Below are positions 52,715 through 61,469 of a stretch of 64,000 nt of DNA, piece by piece. This DNA comes from Streptomyces sp. NBRC 109706 (GTDB lineage: Bacteria > Actinomycetota > Actinomycetes > Streptomycetales > Streptomycetaceae), in the NCBI RefSeq assembly GCF_000974485.1, contig NZ_BBOM01000005.1:124001-188000 (forward strand). Reading direction: 5' to 3'. The notes beneath the pieces are model-generated. The model was not told the DNA's origin and did not search any database. It saw only the letters and a list, made by a program, of their open reading frames with translations. Position 1 is the first letter of the stretch, and every line of letters begins with the position of its first letter. Made by a program: the position numbers and the translations under genes.

Positions 52715-54076
52715 TCAGGTAACCGTGTCACGGGCATGCTCTCGTAGCCAGACCGTCCGCGCGGTCTCCACATAGGCCCGGGCGCGCACCAGATGGCCCT
52801 CGGGGGGCGCCGGCGAGCCCAGCTGTTCATGCCGTTCGGCCATGGCGCGCACGAAGACCCGGCCGTCGTCGGTGAGCCGCCGGGCGGCGCGCAGGGCGGG
52901 CAGCACGGCGCCCACCTGCAGCTGGCAACGGCTGTGCGCCGCCCACGCCGTCTCGCGCGCCCCGGGATCGCGCAACCCCAGCGCGAGTCGCTGCCAGAAG
53001 CCGGCGAGCGCCAGATGGGCGTAGGCCCCGTGCAGCAGCCCGTCGAAGGGGCGCGGATCGGGGCGCCAGGGGGCCCAGTGCCGGGCCCTGGGCCCCTCGT
53101 GGTGCAGCGGGTTGAGGGTGCCGACGGCGGCCAGTTTGGCGTGCTGCAGTTCGTGGGTGAGCCCTGCGGCCAGCTGGGCGGCGTTGGGCGGGGCGCTGGC
53201 CAGCACCGCGCCGAAGGCCCCCGGGCTGGTGGAGCTGATGTGGCCCTGCTGCTCCTCGGCCGGCCGCAGCAGCGGCACGATGCAGTTGAGCAGCGTCAGC
53301 TCGGCGGCGCGGGCGGCGCCGCCCAGCCGCAGCAGCGGCAGCGCCTCGCGCCACAGCCCTGACCAGTGGGCGCGCTCGGCGGGACGCAGCGCGTGCGCCG
53401 GCGGGGCCTGCCCGGCCTGCCGGGGCACGGGGCGCCCCGGATCGAGGTCGTCGAGCAGCACGGGGCGCGGGCCGCCGTCCAGGGTGTGCAGCCCGATCCA
53501 GCGCGGATCGCCCGAGCGCCAGCGCCCCGCCGGGTCAGGACGCAGCGAGACGGGGGCCTCGTCCGGCAGTCGCACCGTCAAACGGCCGGCGTGCGCGCTG
53601 AGTTCCACCGGGCCGCCGTCCGGGGACGCGGTGTTGAGCGCGCCCAGGGTGGGCAGCGCGACCCGGCCGGCGGTGACGGTGGTGCGGATACGGAAGTCGA
53701 GGCCGGCGCGGATCGCGGCGGCGGCGGCGAGCCCGCCGAGATGGGCCAGATCGCGGACGGCCGCGGCGCCGGCGCCGGTGGTGAGCCGGTGGGCGCAGCG
53801 TTCGGCCCAGGTGCCGGTGAGCGGGTAGAACAGCACCCGGCGGGCGGCCTCCGGCGCGGCGTGTTCGGCGCTCTCCAGCAGCGCGGTGTGTTCGGCGGCG
53901 CGGGCGGCGGCCTCGGGCGGCGCGGCGGGGATGGCGTCGAAGAGCACCCGCAACAGCAGCAGCCTGCGGGTGTGTTGGCCGGCGCTGAGCGCGGCGAGGG
54001 TGGCCGCGTCGCCCTCGGTGCGGCCCAGCTCGGCGAGTTGGGCCGTGCTCAGCGTGCCCGCCACCCGGCCGGTCAT
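52715..54076 (-). CDS. HExxH-type peptide beta-hydroxylase-like protein
   Basis: A 453-residue protein starting at ATG 54076, which overlaps the radical SAM stop as ATGA, so translation is coupled. It is mostly helical. The motif AAGLTHELQHAKL (HELQH near residue 305) with a later His in LHGAYAHLALAGFW defines the HExxH domain found in FxsB-type systems; members of this family have been described as 2-oxoglutarate/iron-dependent peptide beta-hydroxylases rather than peptidases. In canonical FxsB proteins this domain is usually fused to the radical SAM part; here it is a separate gene. Its substrate is probably the short precursor at 55391. Confidence 0.8.
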   Translation of the reverse strand: MTGRVAGTLSTAQLAELGRTEGDAATLAALSAGQHTRRLLLLRVLFDAIPAAPPEAAARAAEHTALLESAEHAAPEAARRVLFYPLTGTWAERCAHRLTTGAGAAAVRDLAHLGGLAAAAAIRAGLDFRIRTTVTAGRVALPTLGALNTASPDGGPVELSAHAGRLTVRLPDEAPVSLRPDPAGRWRSGDPRWIGLHTLDGGPRPVLLDDLDPGRPVPRQAGQAPPAHALRPAERAHWSGLWREALPLLRLGGAARAAELTLLNCIVPLLRPAEEQQGHISSTSPGAFGAVLASAPPNAAQLAAGLTHELQHAKLAAVGTLNPLHHEGPRARHWAPWRPDPRPFDGLLHGAYAHLALAGFWQRLALGLRDPGARETAWAAHSRCQLQVGAVLPALRAARRLTDDGRVFVRAMAERHEQLGSPAPPEGHLVRARAYVETARTVWLREHARDTVT

Positions 54077-55254
54077 GGCGCCACCGCCCGACGCAGCGCG
54101 GCGTCGAGGTGCCGGATCAGCCGGGTGAGGTCGGCGCAGTAGACGGAAGGGTTGCGGAAGCCGTCGGGGGCGCGGTAGCGGTGCGCGTAGTGCCCGCCGC
54201 CGCAGACCTCGACCAGCGGGCAGCGGCGGCAGGTCCCGGCCAGCGCGGCGGCGCCGGCCTGGCGGGCGGCGACGCCGGGATGTCGCAGCGCCTGGTCCAG
54301 CGTGTGGTGCGCGATGTCGAGGCCGGTGGCGGCGGCGCCCGGGTACGCCGTCTTGAGGGAGTCGATCTGCTCGATGGCCCCGTTGGTCTCGATCACCACG
54401 GCGGTGAACGGGCGCAGCCCGAACAGCCCCCCGGCGGTGGGCAGCCGCAGCAGCGCGGCGACGCACTCCTCGAAGATCCTGATCCGCACCCGGCGTCGGT
54501 CGTCCCGCCACCAGCGGTCGAAGACGGCGCACAGCCAGTCGGCGTAGGGGGTGGCCCGGTCGGTCTCCTGCTCGGCTCCTTCGAGCCCCGGGGGCGGATG
54601 GGTCCAGTTGCCGTGCGGCAGCAGGAAGTCGACGGCGGGGGGATCGAGTTCCAATAGGGACTGATAGACCTCGATCGGATCCGTCGCGGGATCGATCACA
54701 CAGAGCACCCCGGCATAGGCGTCCCGATGGCGGGGCCTGGCGAGCAGCCCGGCGGCGCGGCGGGCTCCGGGCCAGGCGGCGCGGCCCGCGTGGTCCACCC
54801 GCCGTCGGTTGTGGTGGGCCCGGCCGCCGTCCAGGCTCAGCCCGACCCGCACCCGGTGCTCGGCGAGCACGTCCAGGACGGACTCGGTGAGCAGCGTGCC
54901 GTTGGTCTGCAGACCGGCGTGCACCCGGCATCCGGCCGGCACCTCGGCCCGCACCCGGTCGGCGAAGCCGCCGAGTACCGCCGGATCGGTGAGCAGCGGC
55001 TCCCCGCCGTGCAACACCAGGGAGACGGCGGGCAGTCGATGGGTGGCGGCATGCTCGCCGATCCGCCGGGCGATCCAGCGCAGCGTCTCGGGGGAGGCGC
55101 TGACCGGCTGCTCCCGCCAGCCCTCGTCGGCGGCGAAGTACATATAGCAGTAGCGACAGGCCAGATTGCAGCGGCTGTTCACCTTGACGACGAACTGCCG
55201 GAAGGGCACCGGAGCGGCGAGCCCGGCGCCCATGGCCTCTGCCCTGCTCTCCAC
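54073..55254 (-). CDS. fxsB: FxsB-type radical SAM/SPASM cyclophane-forming peptide maturase
   Basis: A 393-residue radical SAM enzyme from GTG 55254 (GGAGGGG upstream; ATG 55233 is an alternative). The [4Fe-4S] motif is SRCNLACRYCYMYF (Cys29, 33, 36), followed by VSLVLHGGEPLLTDP, the SAM-binding region, and LQTNGTLLTESVLDVLAEH. The C-terminal SPASM-type motif is CRRCPLVEVCGGGHYAHRY. Relatives link an aromatic residue to the side chain of a residue two positions on, making three-residue cyclophanes. The precursor gene ends 136 bp upstream, and the HExxH gene overlaps its stop. Confidence 0.88.
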   Translation of the reverse strand: MESRAEAMGAGLAAPVPFRQFVVKVNSRCNLACRYCYMYFAADEGWREQPVSASPETLRWIARRIGEHAATHRLPAVSLVLHGGEPLLTDPAVLGGFADRVRAEVPAGCRVHAGLQTNGTLLTESVLDVLAEHRVRVGLSLDGGRAHHNRRRVDHAGRAAWPGARRAAGLLARPRHRDAYAGVLCVIDPATDPIEVYQSLLELDPPAVDFLLPHGNWTHPPPGLEGAEQETDRATPYADWLCAVFDRWWRDDRRRVRIRIFEECVAALLRLPTAGGLFGLRPFTAVVIETNGAIEQIDSLKTAYPGAAATGLDIAHHTLDQALRHPGVAARQAGAAALAGTCRRCPLVEVCGGGHYAHRYRAPDGFRNPSVYCADLTRLIRHLDAALRRAVAP

Positions 55255-55390
55255 CGCGTGTCCGTCCCCTCCGGGCCAGGCCCCATGCCGGAACATCGGA
55301 AGAGGACGATTCCGATCCGACCGAACACAGAAACCCAACCGGCCATATCCGGTCGGCCAACCATCGCAACTGGGCTGAAAGTTACCCAGG

Positions 55391-55594
55391 TCAAGGGGTC
55401 AGCAGCGGGTTGATGGTCTGGTCGAAATCCCACAGCGTCTCCAGCGGACGCGCGACCCGCTCGCGCAACTCGGCCAGCACGGCGTTGAGCACCGGATGGT
55501 CGATCCCCCGCAGCTCCGTCAGACTCAGCCCCAACACGTCGGGCGGCTCCGACAGAGCGCCCGCCGAGGCCGATTCCTGCGAACCAATGAACAT
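55391..55594 (-). CDS. RiPP precursor-like peptide, atypical FxsA
   Basis: A 67-residue peptide. ATG 55594 has GGGGAGA 5 nt upstream. Size, position before the radical SAM gene and the leader region (LGLSLTELRGIDHPVLNAVL) fit FxsA precursors. The C-terminal core reads LETLWDFDQTINPLLTP; FxsA peptides normally end in FxSxx. Candidate modification sites are W-x-F, F-x-Q and the Asp, Asn or Thr side chains. The WDFD...PLLT pattern recurs at the end of the TIR/TPR protein. Codon use is normal and no other gene explains this stretch. Confidence 0.75.
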   Translation of the reverse strand: MFIGSQESASAGALSEPPDVLGLSLTELRGIDHPVLNAVLAELRERVARPLETLWDFDQTINPLLTP

Positions 55595-55619
55595 GGCGTC
55601 TCCCCACCGATCCCGCACA

Positions 55620-55630
55620 GTGAGCCTCAC
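55620..55630. promoter_or_regulatory. Small dyad upstream of the precursor gene
   Basis: GTGAG-C-CTCAC lies 26 nt before ATG 55594 in the 107-bp gap after the DUF4037 gene. It might be an operator or chance; support is weak. Confidence 0.25.
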
Positions 55631-55701
55631 CGGAGATTCCCCTCCCGCCCCCACCAGAAACGCGCGGCGTCCGTCCCAAGTGCTCACGCGGGCGCGCCCG
55701 T

Positions 55702-56820
55702 TCAGCCGACGGCGTCCATCGCGGCCCGCCCCGGTCCGAGCAGCCCGAGGAAATCCGTGTTGTCCGCCCACTGGTCCACCCCGCCGGACAACGGCCACCC
55801 GCGCAGCTCGGGATCGGTGACCGAGTCGGCCAACGCCCGGGCGAACCGTTCGGCGCCCAGCACCAGGAACGGCCGCCCGTGGAACCCCCGGCGCGACGGA
55901 TCCACCCACTCCGCCAGCCCCGACTCGTTCTGCGCCTCGGCCACCACCTCGTAGGCGTCACACAGATGCCCCTCCCGCACCCGGTGCTCCCCCGCGCCCA
56001 ACGCGCCGCGCAGCGAGGGCGCGAGCCGTTCCGCCACCGGCAGCCGGCCGAACGCGGTCCCCAACCACTTGCTGTAGGGCGCGTACCGCCGCTCCAGCAG
56101 CAGGCAGAGCCGCATCAGATCCCGGACCAGACGGCCCGCGACCACCGCGGACCCGATGTCGTCGCCGACCTCGGCACACCGCCCGACGAACGCCTCCTCC
56201 TGCCCGATCCGCTGCCACTGGCAGGCCAGCAGATACCGCCACACCTCGTCCGGATACCAGACCAGCCGGCGTCGCGCCTCGGTGAGCGCGCCGAGCCCGT
56301 CGTGGAACACCGCACCGGCGGTGACCTCGGCGAGCCGCTGCTGCGGCATCGCCAACCAGTCACGCGCGCCGAGCCGTTCGGGGCCGGCGCCGACCAGCGC
56401 GGCGGGGTCGACCCCCAGCCGCTCCGTCAACCAGCCGCCGACATCACGCACCTCGACGCGGTGGTTGACGGGTCCCGCCGTGAGCCGCATCAGGCCGACC
56501 GGATCGTCAGGGGCCTCGTGGTGGAAGTGCGTCGGCCAGCCACGCACCTGCTTGGGCAGCCGCTCCCGGAACAGCCGCCGCAGGTCGGCGCCGTGCTCGG
56601 CGGCCTCCTCCGGCGTCAGGAACAGCTCAAGCCGGGGCCCCCACTCGTGGTCGGGGGACCGTTCGGTGTCGAACCCCAGCACCTCGGAACCGGCACCCAC
56701 CCGCGCGGCGGCATACCGCAGCCCCGGGAACCCCTCGTCGAGCAACGGGCGCACCGCCTCCTCGAAGAGGATCCGCGAAAGCCGCAATCCGGGCATAAAC
56801 TCCGGAGTGGTCGTCGTCAT
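55702..56820 (-). CDS. DUF4037 protein, nucleotidyltransferase-like
   Basis: A 372-residue protein. ATG 56820 is taken as start (GTG 56829 is 3 codons earlier; both lack a clear ribosome site). It begins PEFMPGLRLSRILFEEAVRPLL and carries GAGSEVLGFDTERSPDHEWGPR, a GSxxxG...DxE-like pattern that suggests a minimal nucleotidyltransferase fold, and ends with FLVLGAERFARALADSV, both typical of DUF4037. Members are widespread outside conflict loci, so it may be a chance neighbour, but it lies in the same strand series between the vWA gene and the peptide gene. Confidence 0.8.
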   Translation of the reverse strand: MTTTTPEFMPGLRLSRILFEEAVRPLLDEGFPGLRYAAARVGAGSEVLGFDTERSPDHEWGPRLELFLTPEEAAEHGADLRRLFRERLPKQVRGWPTHFHHEAPDDPVGLMRLTAGPVNHRVEVRDVGGWLTERLGVDPAALVGAGPERLGARDWLAMPQQRLAEVTAGAVFHDGLGALTEARRRLVWYPDEVWRYLLACQWQRIGQEEAFVGRCAEVGDDIGSAVVAGRLVRDLMRLCLLLERRYAPYSKWLGTAFGRLPVAERLAPSLRGALGAGEHRVREGHLCDAYEVVAEAQNESGLAEWVDPSRRGFHGRPFLVLGAERFARALADSVTDPELRGWPLSGGVDQWADNTDFLGLLGPGRAAMDAVG

Positions 56821-56976
56821 GCCCACCACTCTGCTTCCCCGCCCACCCGAACGGCCACCGACTTCCGCCCCCCGGCACCAGGGTCACCCACCCACTCGCC
56901 CACCCCGGCACCGGCCGGCGGGCCGAGGGGCCAGAACCTCGCCCACCGTCCTGCGGCCTGGCGCCAAGCCGCGCGC

Positions 56977-59900
56977 TCAGCGACCGTGTAGCAGCGCGTC
57001 CAGGCGGGTGACCGTCTCGGCGCCGCCCTTCTCGTCCTCGGGGAGTCGGCGCCACTGCTGGAGCGCCGAGCGGTACGCCTCGCCCGCCGCCAGCGGGCGG
57101 CCGGCCGCCTCGAAGACCACACCGCGTTGGTGGAGCGCCGTCGCGGCCAGCCGCATCGGCTCCGTCGGATCGGCCGCGTCGACCTCAGCGGCCCGAGCGG
57201 CCGTCGCCGCGCGGCGATACGCCTCGGCCGCCTGGTTGAGCCGTTCGACGCGGTGGGTGTGCCCGAAGGAACGGCGATGGGTGTCGCCCAGCGCCAGATA
57301 GGCGGTGGCCTCCGTCAGCGGCTCCGCCGCATGCCTGGCCGCGCGTTGGAAGAGGTACTCCGCCTCCCGGAGATCCACCATGTCCTCGGAGTCCCGGTAG
57401 CGGGCGGTCAGCGCCTGCCCCAGCAGCAACAGCCTTCGCGGCAGCCGGGGATCGTCCGCCGCCGTCTCCATGCGGCAGTCCCGCAGCACCCGGACGGCGC
57501 GGGAGACAAAGGGCCCGCCGTCCTCGCGGTCGGCCCGGCGCAGCAGCGCCTCGCCCCACTCCTCGATCAGCGCGCTGTACTCCGCGCGGTCCCGGGAGAC
57601 CGCGCGGCTCGCCTCCTCGAACCGCGCCGCCGCCGCCTCCAGGGCCGCCACCTCGCCGTCCGTCTCGAACCGGCGCACCTCGAAGCGGCCGGCCCTGGTC
57701 CGGCAGGCGGCCCGCTGCCCGGGATCCTCGGCCAACCGGACGGCGGACTCGATCACTTCGGCGGCGCGCCGCCAGTCGTGCTCGGTGCACAGCAGCGCGT
57801 CGACCAGATCGAGCTGGGCGCGCACCCTGGCGTGCGCCGGCGCGTTCTCGCTCTCCAGCGCCCAACAGCCCTGGCGCAGCGAATCGGCGGCCTGGCCGGC
57901 GTGCACCCGGGCCCGTTCCACCTCGACGGCCGCGTCGGCCAGCCGCAGCAGGGCCCGGCCGTGCGCCAGCCAGAGACCGCTGGGCTGCGGCTCGTCCGCC
58001 GGCCAGGCGTCCGCCACCGCCTCGACCATGCCGACGCTCTCCTGCAGCAGCGCGCTGTCGCCGCCGAGGCGCCACTGCGCGGTCAGCACCTCGACGCGGT
58101 CCAGCGTGATGCCGAGGGCGGTCTCCCGGTCGAGCCCCGGTGTGGCGTGCGCGGCGGCGAACTCGCGGTCCGCCTGACGCCACAGCTCCAACGCGCCGCT
58201 GATATCGCCCGCGGCCTGCCGCTCGACGGCCGCCGCGTGCAGCACCCGGGCGAGCACCGTCCGGCCGCGCGGCGGGCCGAGATGCGCGGCGGCCGTCGCC
58301 GCCGCGACCCTGGCCTCGTCCAGCAGCTCCCCGTCGCGCTGCACCCGCCAGAGCCGGAGCAGTTGCTCGGCCAGCTCGCCCCACAGCTCGGGATCGGTGC
58401 GGTGGCCGTCGGCCTGGTGTTGGCCGGTGGCCTGCCGCAACAACCGGACGGCGTCGAGCAGATGCCGCACCTGGCCGTCCTCGGCATAGGCCGCGGCCAG
58501 CGCCCTCGCCCGGCCGACCGTGCGGGAGGGCGGCGGCGTCGCGGTGCCGGGCGGGCCGGCGGGGGGCAGCGGCGCCTCGGGCAGGAAGCGGCGCAGCACC
58601 TTCGCCGCGACCTCGGCGAACGGGCGGGGCAGCGGGCGGCCGTCCTCGTCGCCCTCGGCGCGCGGCACACCCGGCGACTCCTCGCCCGCGAGCTGGGCCA
58701 GCGCGAGGGCCGGGAAGTTGGGGCCGCTGCCGCCGAACCGCCTGGTCACATAGCCGGAGCAGTGCTTGAGGACCAACAGGGCCTCGTCATGGCCGAGTTC
58801 GGCGAGCAGTTCGTCGTGCACCCCGTCGGCGAAGGTGTACCAGAGGCCGTCGGAGAGGGCGCCGTCCAGCCGGCGCAGCATGCCGCTGAGCAGCACCTCG
58901 GACAGCTCCGCCGGGCCCGAGTCGGGCAGCATGGTGCGCTGGATGAGCTGCATCACCGGCAGGAACAGCGGGGCGGCGGCCAGATAGACGGCGAGCCGGA
59001 CCGCGCCGGGCGAGGCGGTGGCGCGGAACCTGGCCAGCAGCGCCGGCGCGGAACGGCCGCCGCCGGCCGGGGCGCGGCGGGGCGCGGCCGGCGGCTGGTC
59101 GGCCAGCACCCAGCCCACGGCGGCGGGCGCCGAGCCGGCGCCGGTGCCGGCGAGCAGGCTCGCCCAGGCGCCCAACGCGACGGCGGTCGGCGGCAGTACG
59201 GGCACCGCGACGGCGCCCTGCTCGACCGGTGCGGCGGCGGCCATCCCCTCGGCGGTGAACCGCAGCCGCACCGAGGCGGCCGGACCCTCCTCGCGCAGCA
59301 GCGTGCCGTAGCTGGCGGGGAGCCGGGTGCGCGCCCACAGCCGCTGGGGCAGCGGCTGCACCACGGCGACGGGGGCGTGCCTGGCCAGCGCGTGCAGCAG
59401 GCGGTGCGCCGTGCCCTCCCGCCAGAGGGGGCCGGTGCAGTCGCTGACCACCACGGTGAGGCGACGCCCCGTGGGGTCACGCAGCTGGCGGGCGGGGCGG
59501 AGCGCGGCATCGCCCGGGGCGAACCGGCGGCTCACCGCCGGGCTGCCGTCCGGCGAGCGGTGCAGATAGTGGACCTGGATGTCCCGAAAGGCGCCCAACC
59601 GGCCGAAGACCTCGGCCAGTTCGCCGAGCATCCGCTGCCAGACCCGCATCGCGGGGGCCGCGTCCATCAGCAGTTGGAGATCGGTGTGACCGCGTGGCTC
59701 GGCGCGGAAGACGGGCGTGAGCAGCCCCCCGGCGCGCGCCGTCTGGTGCACGGTGGCCTCCTCGTCGAGGCGGAGGCCCCGACCGGAGTGCGCGGGCCCG
59801 GTGGGCGGGGTGTAGCGGCGCAGCGGGCGCAGCGCGCGCTCCATCCCGAGCAGCCCGGGGAGCGCCCTGGCCTCGGGCACGCCGACCGGCAGGGCCTCAC

Positions 59901-60261
59901 CGGCGGGCCGGTCGACCGGCTGGCCGGAACCACGCGGATCGGCGTAGAGCAGCACGGACGGATCCTCGGGGCGGGGCAACCGGCCGGCGCCGGCCCTGGG
60001 TTGTGCCGTGTCCTCCCCCGGGCGCCCGTCCGCGTCGGCGCGCCCCGGCCGGTCCGCACGCGCCGGCGCGTCCCCGGGGCCGCCGGGCGCCCCCGAACGC
60101 GCCCCGGCGCCGGCGGAACGGCCGTCGTCGGCCACGGGCCTGTCGGTGTACTGGGCCAGCCACAGGGCATCGGACAGCTCCGCCCAGGTGGGATCGAACC
60201 CCGCGCCACGCAGGGCCCCGATGAGGGACGCCAGTTGGTCTCGGCCGGCCGCTTGGGACAT
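56977..60261 (-). CDS. SAV_2336-type protein: vWA-like domain plus helical repeats
   Basis: A 1094-residue protein starting 6 bp after the MoxR stop (CAGGTAGG serves as ribosome site). The N-terminal 45 residues (LASLIGALRGAGFDPTWAELSDALWLAQY) match the SAV_2336-type start. A disordered Pro/Gly region precedes a vWA-like domain at about 185-390 (HTDLQLLMDAAPAM; LTVVVSDCTGPLW). The usual DxSxS metal site reads DAAPA, so metal binding is probably lost. A middle region (LAVYLAAAPLFLPVMQLIQ) leads to a C-terminal array of TPR-like helices up to 1094. In MoxR-vWA-VMAP conflict systems this is the vWA partner of the ATPase. Confidence 0.8.
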   Translation of the reverse strand: MSQAAGRDQLASLIGALRGAGFDPTWAELSDALWLAQYTDRPVADDGRSAGAGARSGAPGGPGDAPARADRPGRADADGRPGEDTAQPRAGAGRLPRPEDPSVLLYADPRGSGQPVDRPAGEALPVGVPEARALPGLLGMERALRPLRRYTPPTGPAHSGRGLRLDEEATVHQTARAGGLLTPVFRAEPRGHTDLQLLMDAAPAMRVWQRMLGELAEVFGRLGAFRDIQVHYLHRSPDGSPAVSRRFAPGDAALRPARQLRDPTGRRLTVVVSDCTGPLWREGTAHRLLHALARHAPVAVVQPLPQRLWARTRLPASYGTLLREEGPAASVRLRFTAEGMAAAAPVEQGAVAVPVLPPTAVALGAWASLLAGTGAGSAPAAVGWVLADQPPAAPRRAPAGGGRSAPALLARFRATASPGAVRLAVYLAAAPLFLPVMQLIQRTMLPDSGPAELSEVLLSGMLRRLDGALSDGLWYTFADGVHDELLAELGHDEALLVLKHCSGYVTRRFGGSGPNFPALALAQLAGEESPGVPRAEGDEDGRPLPRPFAEVAAKVLRRFLPEAPLPPAGPPGTATPPPSRTVGRARALAAAYAEDGQVRHLLDAVRLLRQATGQHQADGHRTDPELWGELAEQLLRLWRVQRDGELLDEARVAAATAAAHLGPPRGRTVLARVLHAAAVERQAAGDISGALELWRQADREFAAAHATPGLDRETALGITLDRVEVLTAQWRLGGDSALLQESVGMVEAVADAWPADEPQPSGLWLAHGRALLRLADAAVEVERARVHAGQAADSLRQGCWALESENAPAHARVRAQLDLVDALLCTEHDWRRAAEVIESAVRLAEDPGQRAACRTRAGRFEVRRFETDGEVAALEAAAARFEEASRAVSRDRAEYSALIEEWGEALLRRADREDGGPFVSRAVRVLRDCRMETAADDPRLPRRLLLLGQALTARYRDSEDMVDLREAEYLFQRAARHAAEPLTEATAYLALGDTHRRSFGHTHRVERLNQAAEAYRRAATAARAAEVDAADPTEPMRLAATALHQRGVVFEAAGRPLAAGEAYRSALQQWRRLPEDEKGGAETVTRLDALLHGR

Positions 60262-60267
60262 CGGAGC

Positions 60268-61335
60268 CTACCTGGGTTGATCGAGGCGCTGGATGAGCAT
60301 GTCGGCCAGCCGGTCGCGGGTCGGGAGCTCGGCGTGGTGGGTGAGGTAGATGGCGTTCAACAGCTGGTCGGTGGCGAGTTGTTCGGTGCGCGAGCGCTCC
60401 AGGAAACGGCTGATCAGATCCTCCCCGACCCGGGTCAGCTCGTCGCCGAGATGCGCCCTGACCACCGTGGCCAGCCGCTCGTGGTCGGGGCGGCCCAGCT
60501 CCAGCGGGATGCAGCGGCGCAACAACGGGGCGGGGAAGTCGCGTTCGCCGTTGCTGGTGAGCACCACGAAGGGGAAGGAATGGCAACGGATCCGGCCGTC
60601 CCTGACGGTGACCCGGGTGCCGTCGTCCGTCAGCACCTCGACCTCGGGCTCGCGCTCCGCGATCCGCTGCAGCTCGGGGATGGTGAACTCGCCTTCCTCC
60701 AACACGTTCAACAGGTCGTTGGGGAGGTCTATGTCGCTCTTGTCCAACTCGTCGATCAGCAGCACCCGCGGCTTCGCCGTGGGCAGCAGCGCCGTGCCGA
60801 GCGGGCCGAGGCGCAGATAGCTGCCGATCCCGCCGGGCACCACCGGCGCCGCCCCCCCGGCGGCGCGGCCGCTGGCGGCGATCTGGGTGTCCTGCAGACG
60901 GGCGATGGCGTCGTAGTGGTAGAGCCCGTCCTCCAGCCGACTGCGGCTGACGATGGGCCAGTGCAGCACCCGGCCGAGGCCGAGCTCGAAGGCGACCGAA
61001 TGAGCCAGGGTGCTCTTGCCGGTGCCCGGACTTCCGGTGACCAACAGGGGGCGGCGCAGATAGAGCGCCGCGTTTATGATCTCCAGCTCCTCGGCGCTGG
61101 GCCGGTGCATCTCCGCGAGATGCCGGAACGCGCCCAGCCGGCGCGCCGAGGCGCTGTCCGTGTCCGGGCCCGGCGCGACCAGCGGCTGGCCGTCGAAGTC
61201 CCGCCAGGGCGGCGGCTTGGGCAGCGTGTGGATGCCCTCGTGCCGCTCGCCGGTGCCCCGGTAGATCAACCACTCGCCGCCGGCCGGCTCCTGGGCGGCG
61301 GTACCTTCCTGACCGTTGGTTTCAGAGACTGCCAC
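60268..61335 (-). CDS. MoxR-type AAA+ ATPase
   Basis: A 355-residue ATPase. GTG 61335 has GAGGAG 6 nt upstream. Walker A is TGSPGTGKST (100-109), Walker B VLLIDELDKSD (191-201), sensor 1 FVVLTSNGERDFPAPLLRRC, with an arginine-rich region LRRCIPLELGRPDHERL typical of MoxR proteins. MoxR ATPases act with vWA proteins as chaperone-like machines. Its stop is 6 bp before the vWA gene, so the two are one unit. Confidence 0.93.
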   Translation of the reverse strand: MAVSETNGQEGTAAQEPAGGEWLIYRGTGERHEGIHTLPKPPPWRDFDGQPLVAPGPDTDSASARRLGAFRHLAEMHRPSAEELEIINAALYLRRPLLVTGSPGTGKSTLAHSVAFELGLGRVLHWPIVSRSRLEDGLYHYDAIARLQDTQIAASGRAAGGAAPVVPGGIGSYLRLGPLGTALLPTAKPRVLLIDELDKSDIDLPNDLLNVLEEGEFTIPELQRIAEREPEVEVLTDDGTRVTVRDGRIRCHSFPFVVLTSNGERDFPAPLLRRCIPLELGRPDHERLATVVRAHLGDELTRVGEDLISRFLERSRTEQLATDQLLNAIYLTHHAELPTRDRLADMLIQRLDQPR

Positions 61336-61469
61336 CGCATACTCCTCATCGGTTGTCCGCCATGCGGGCGACCGCCAGGGCCCGACGCTCCCGACCGTAG
61401 CCGGGGAGACGGACCGCGCCCAGGGGAAGGGCGGGGCGGATCGGGTCAACCTGGCCGGGCCGCGCCCGC

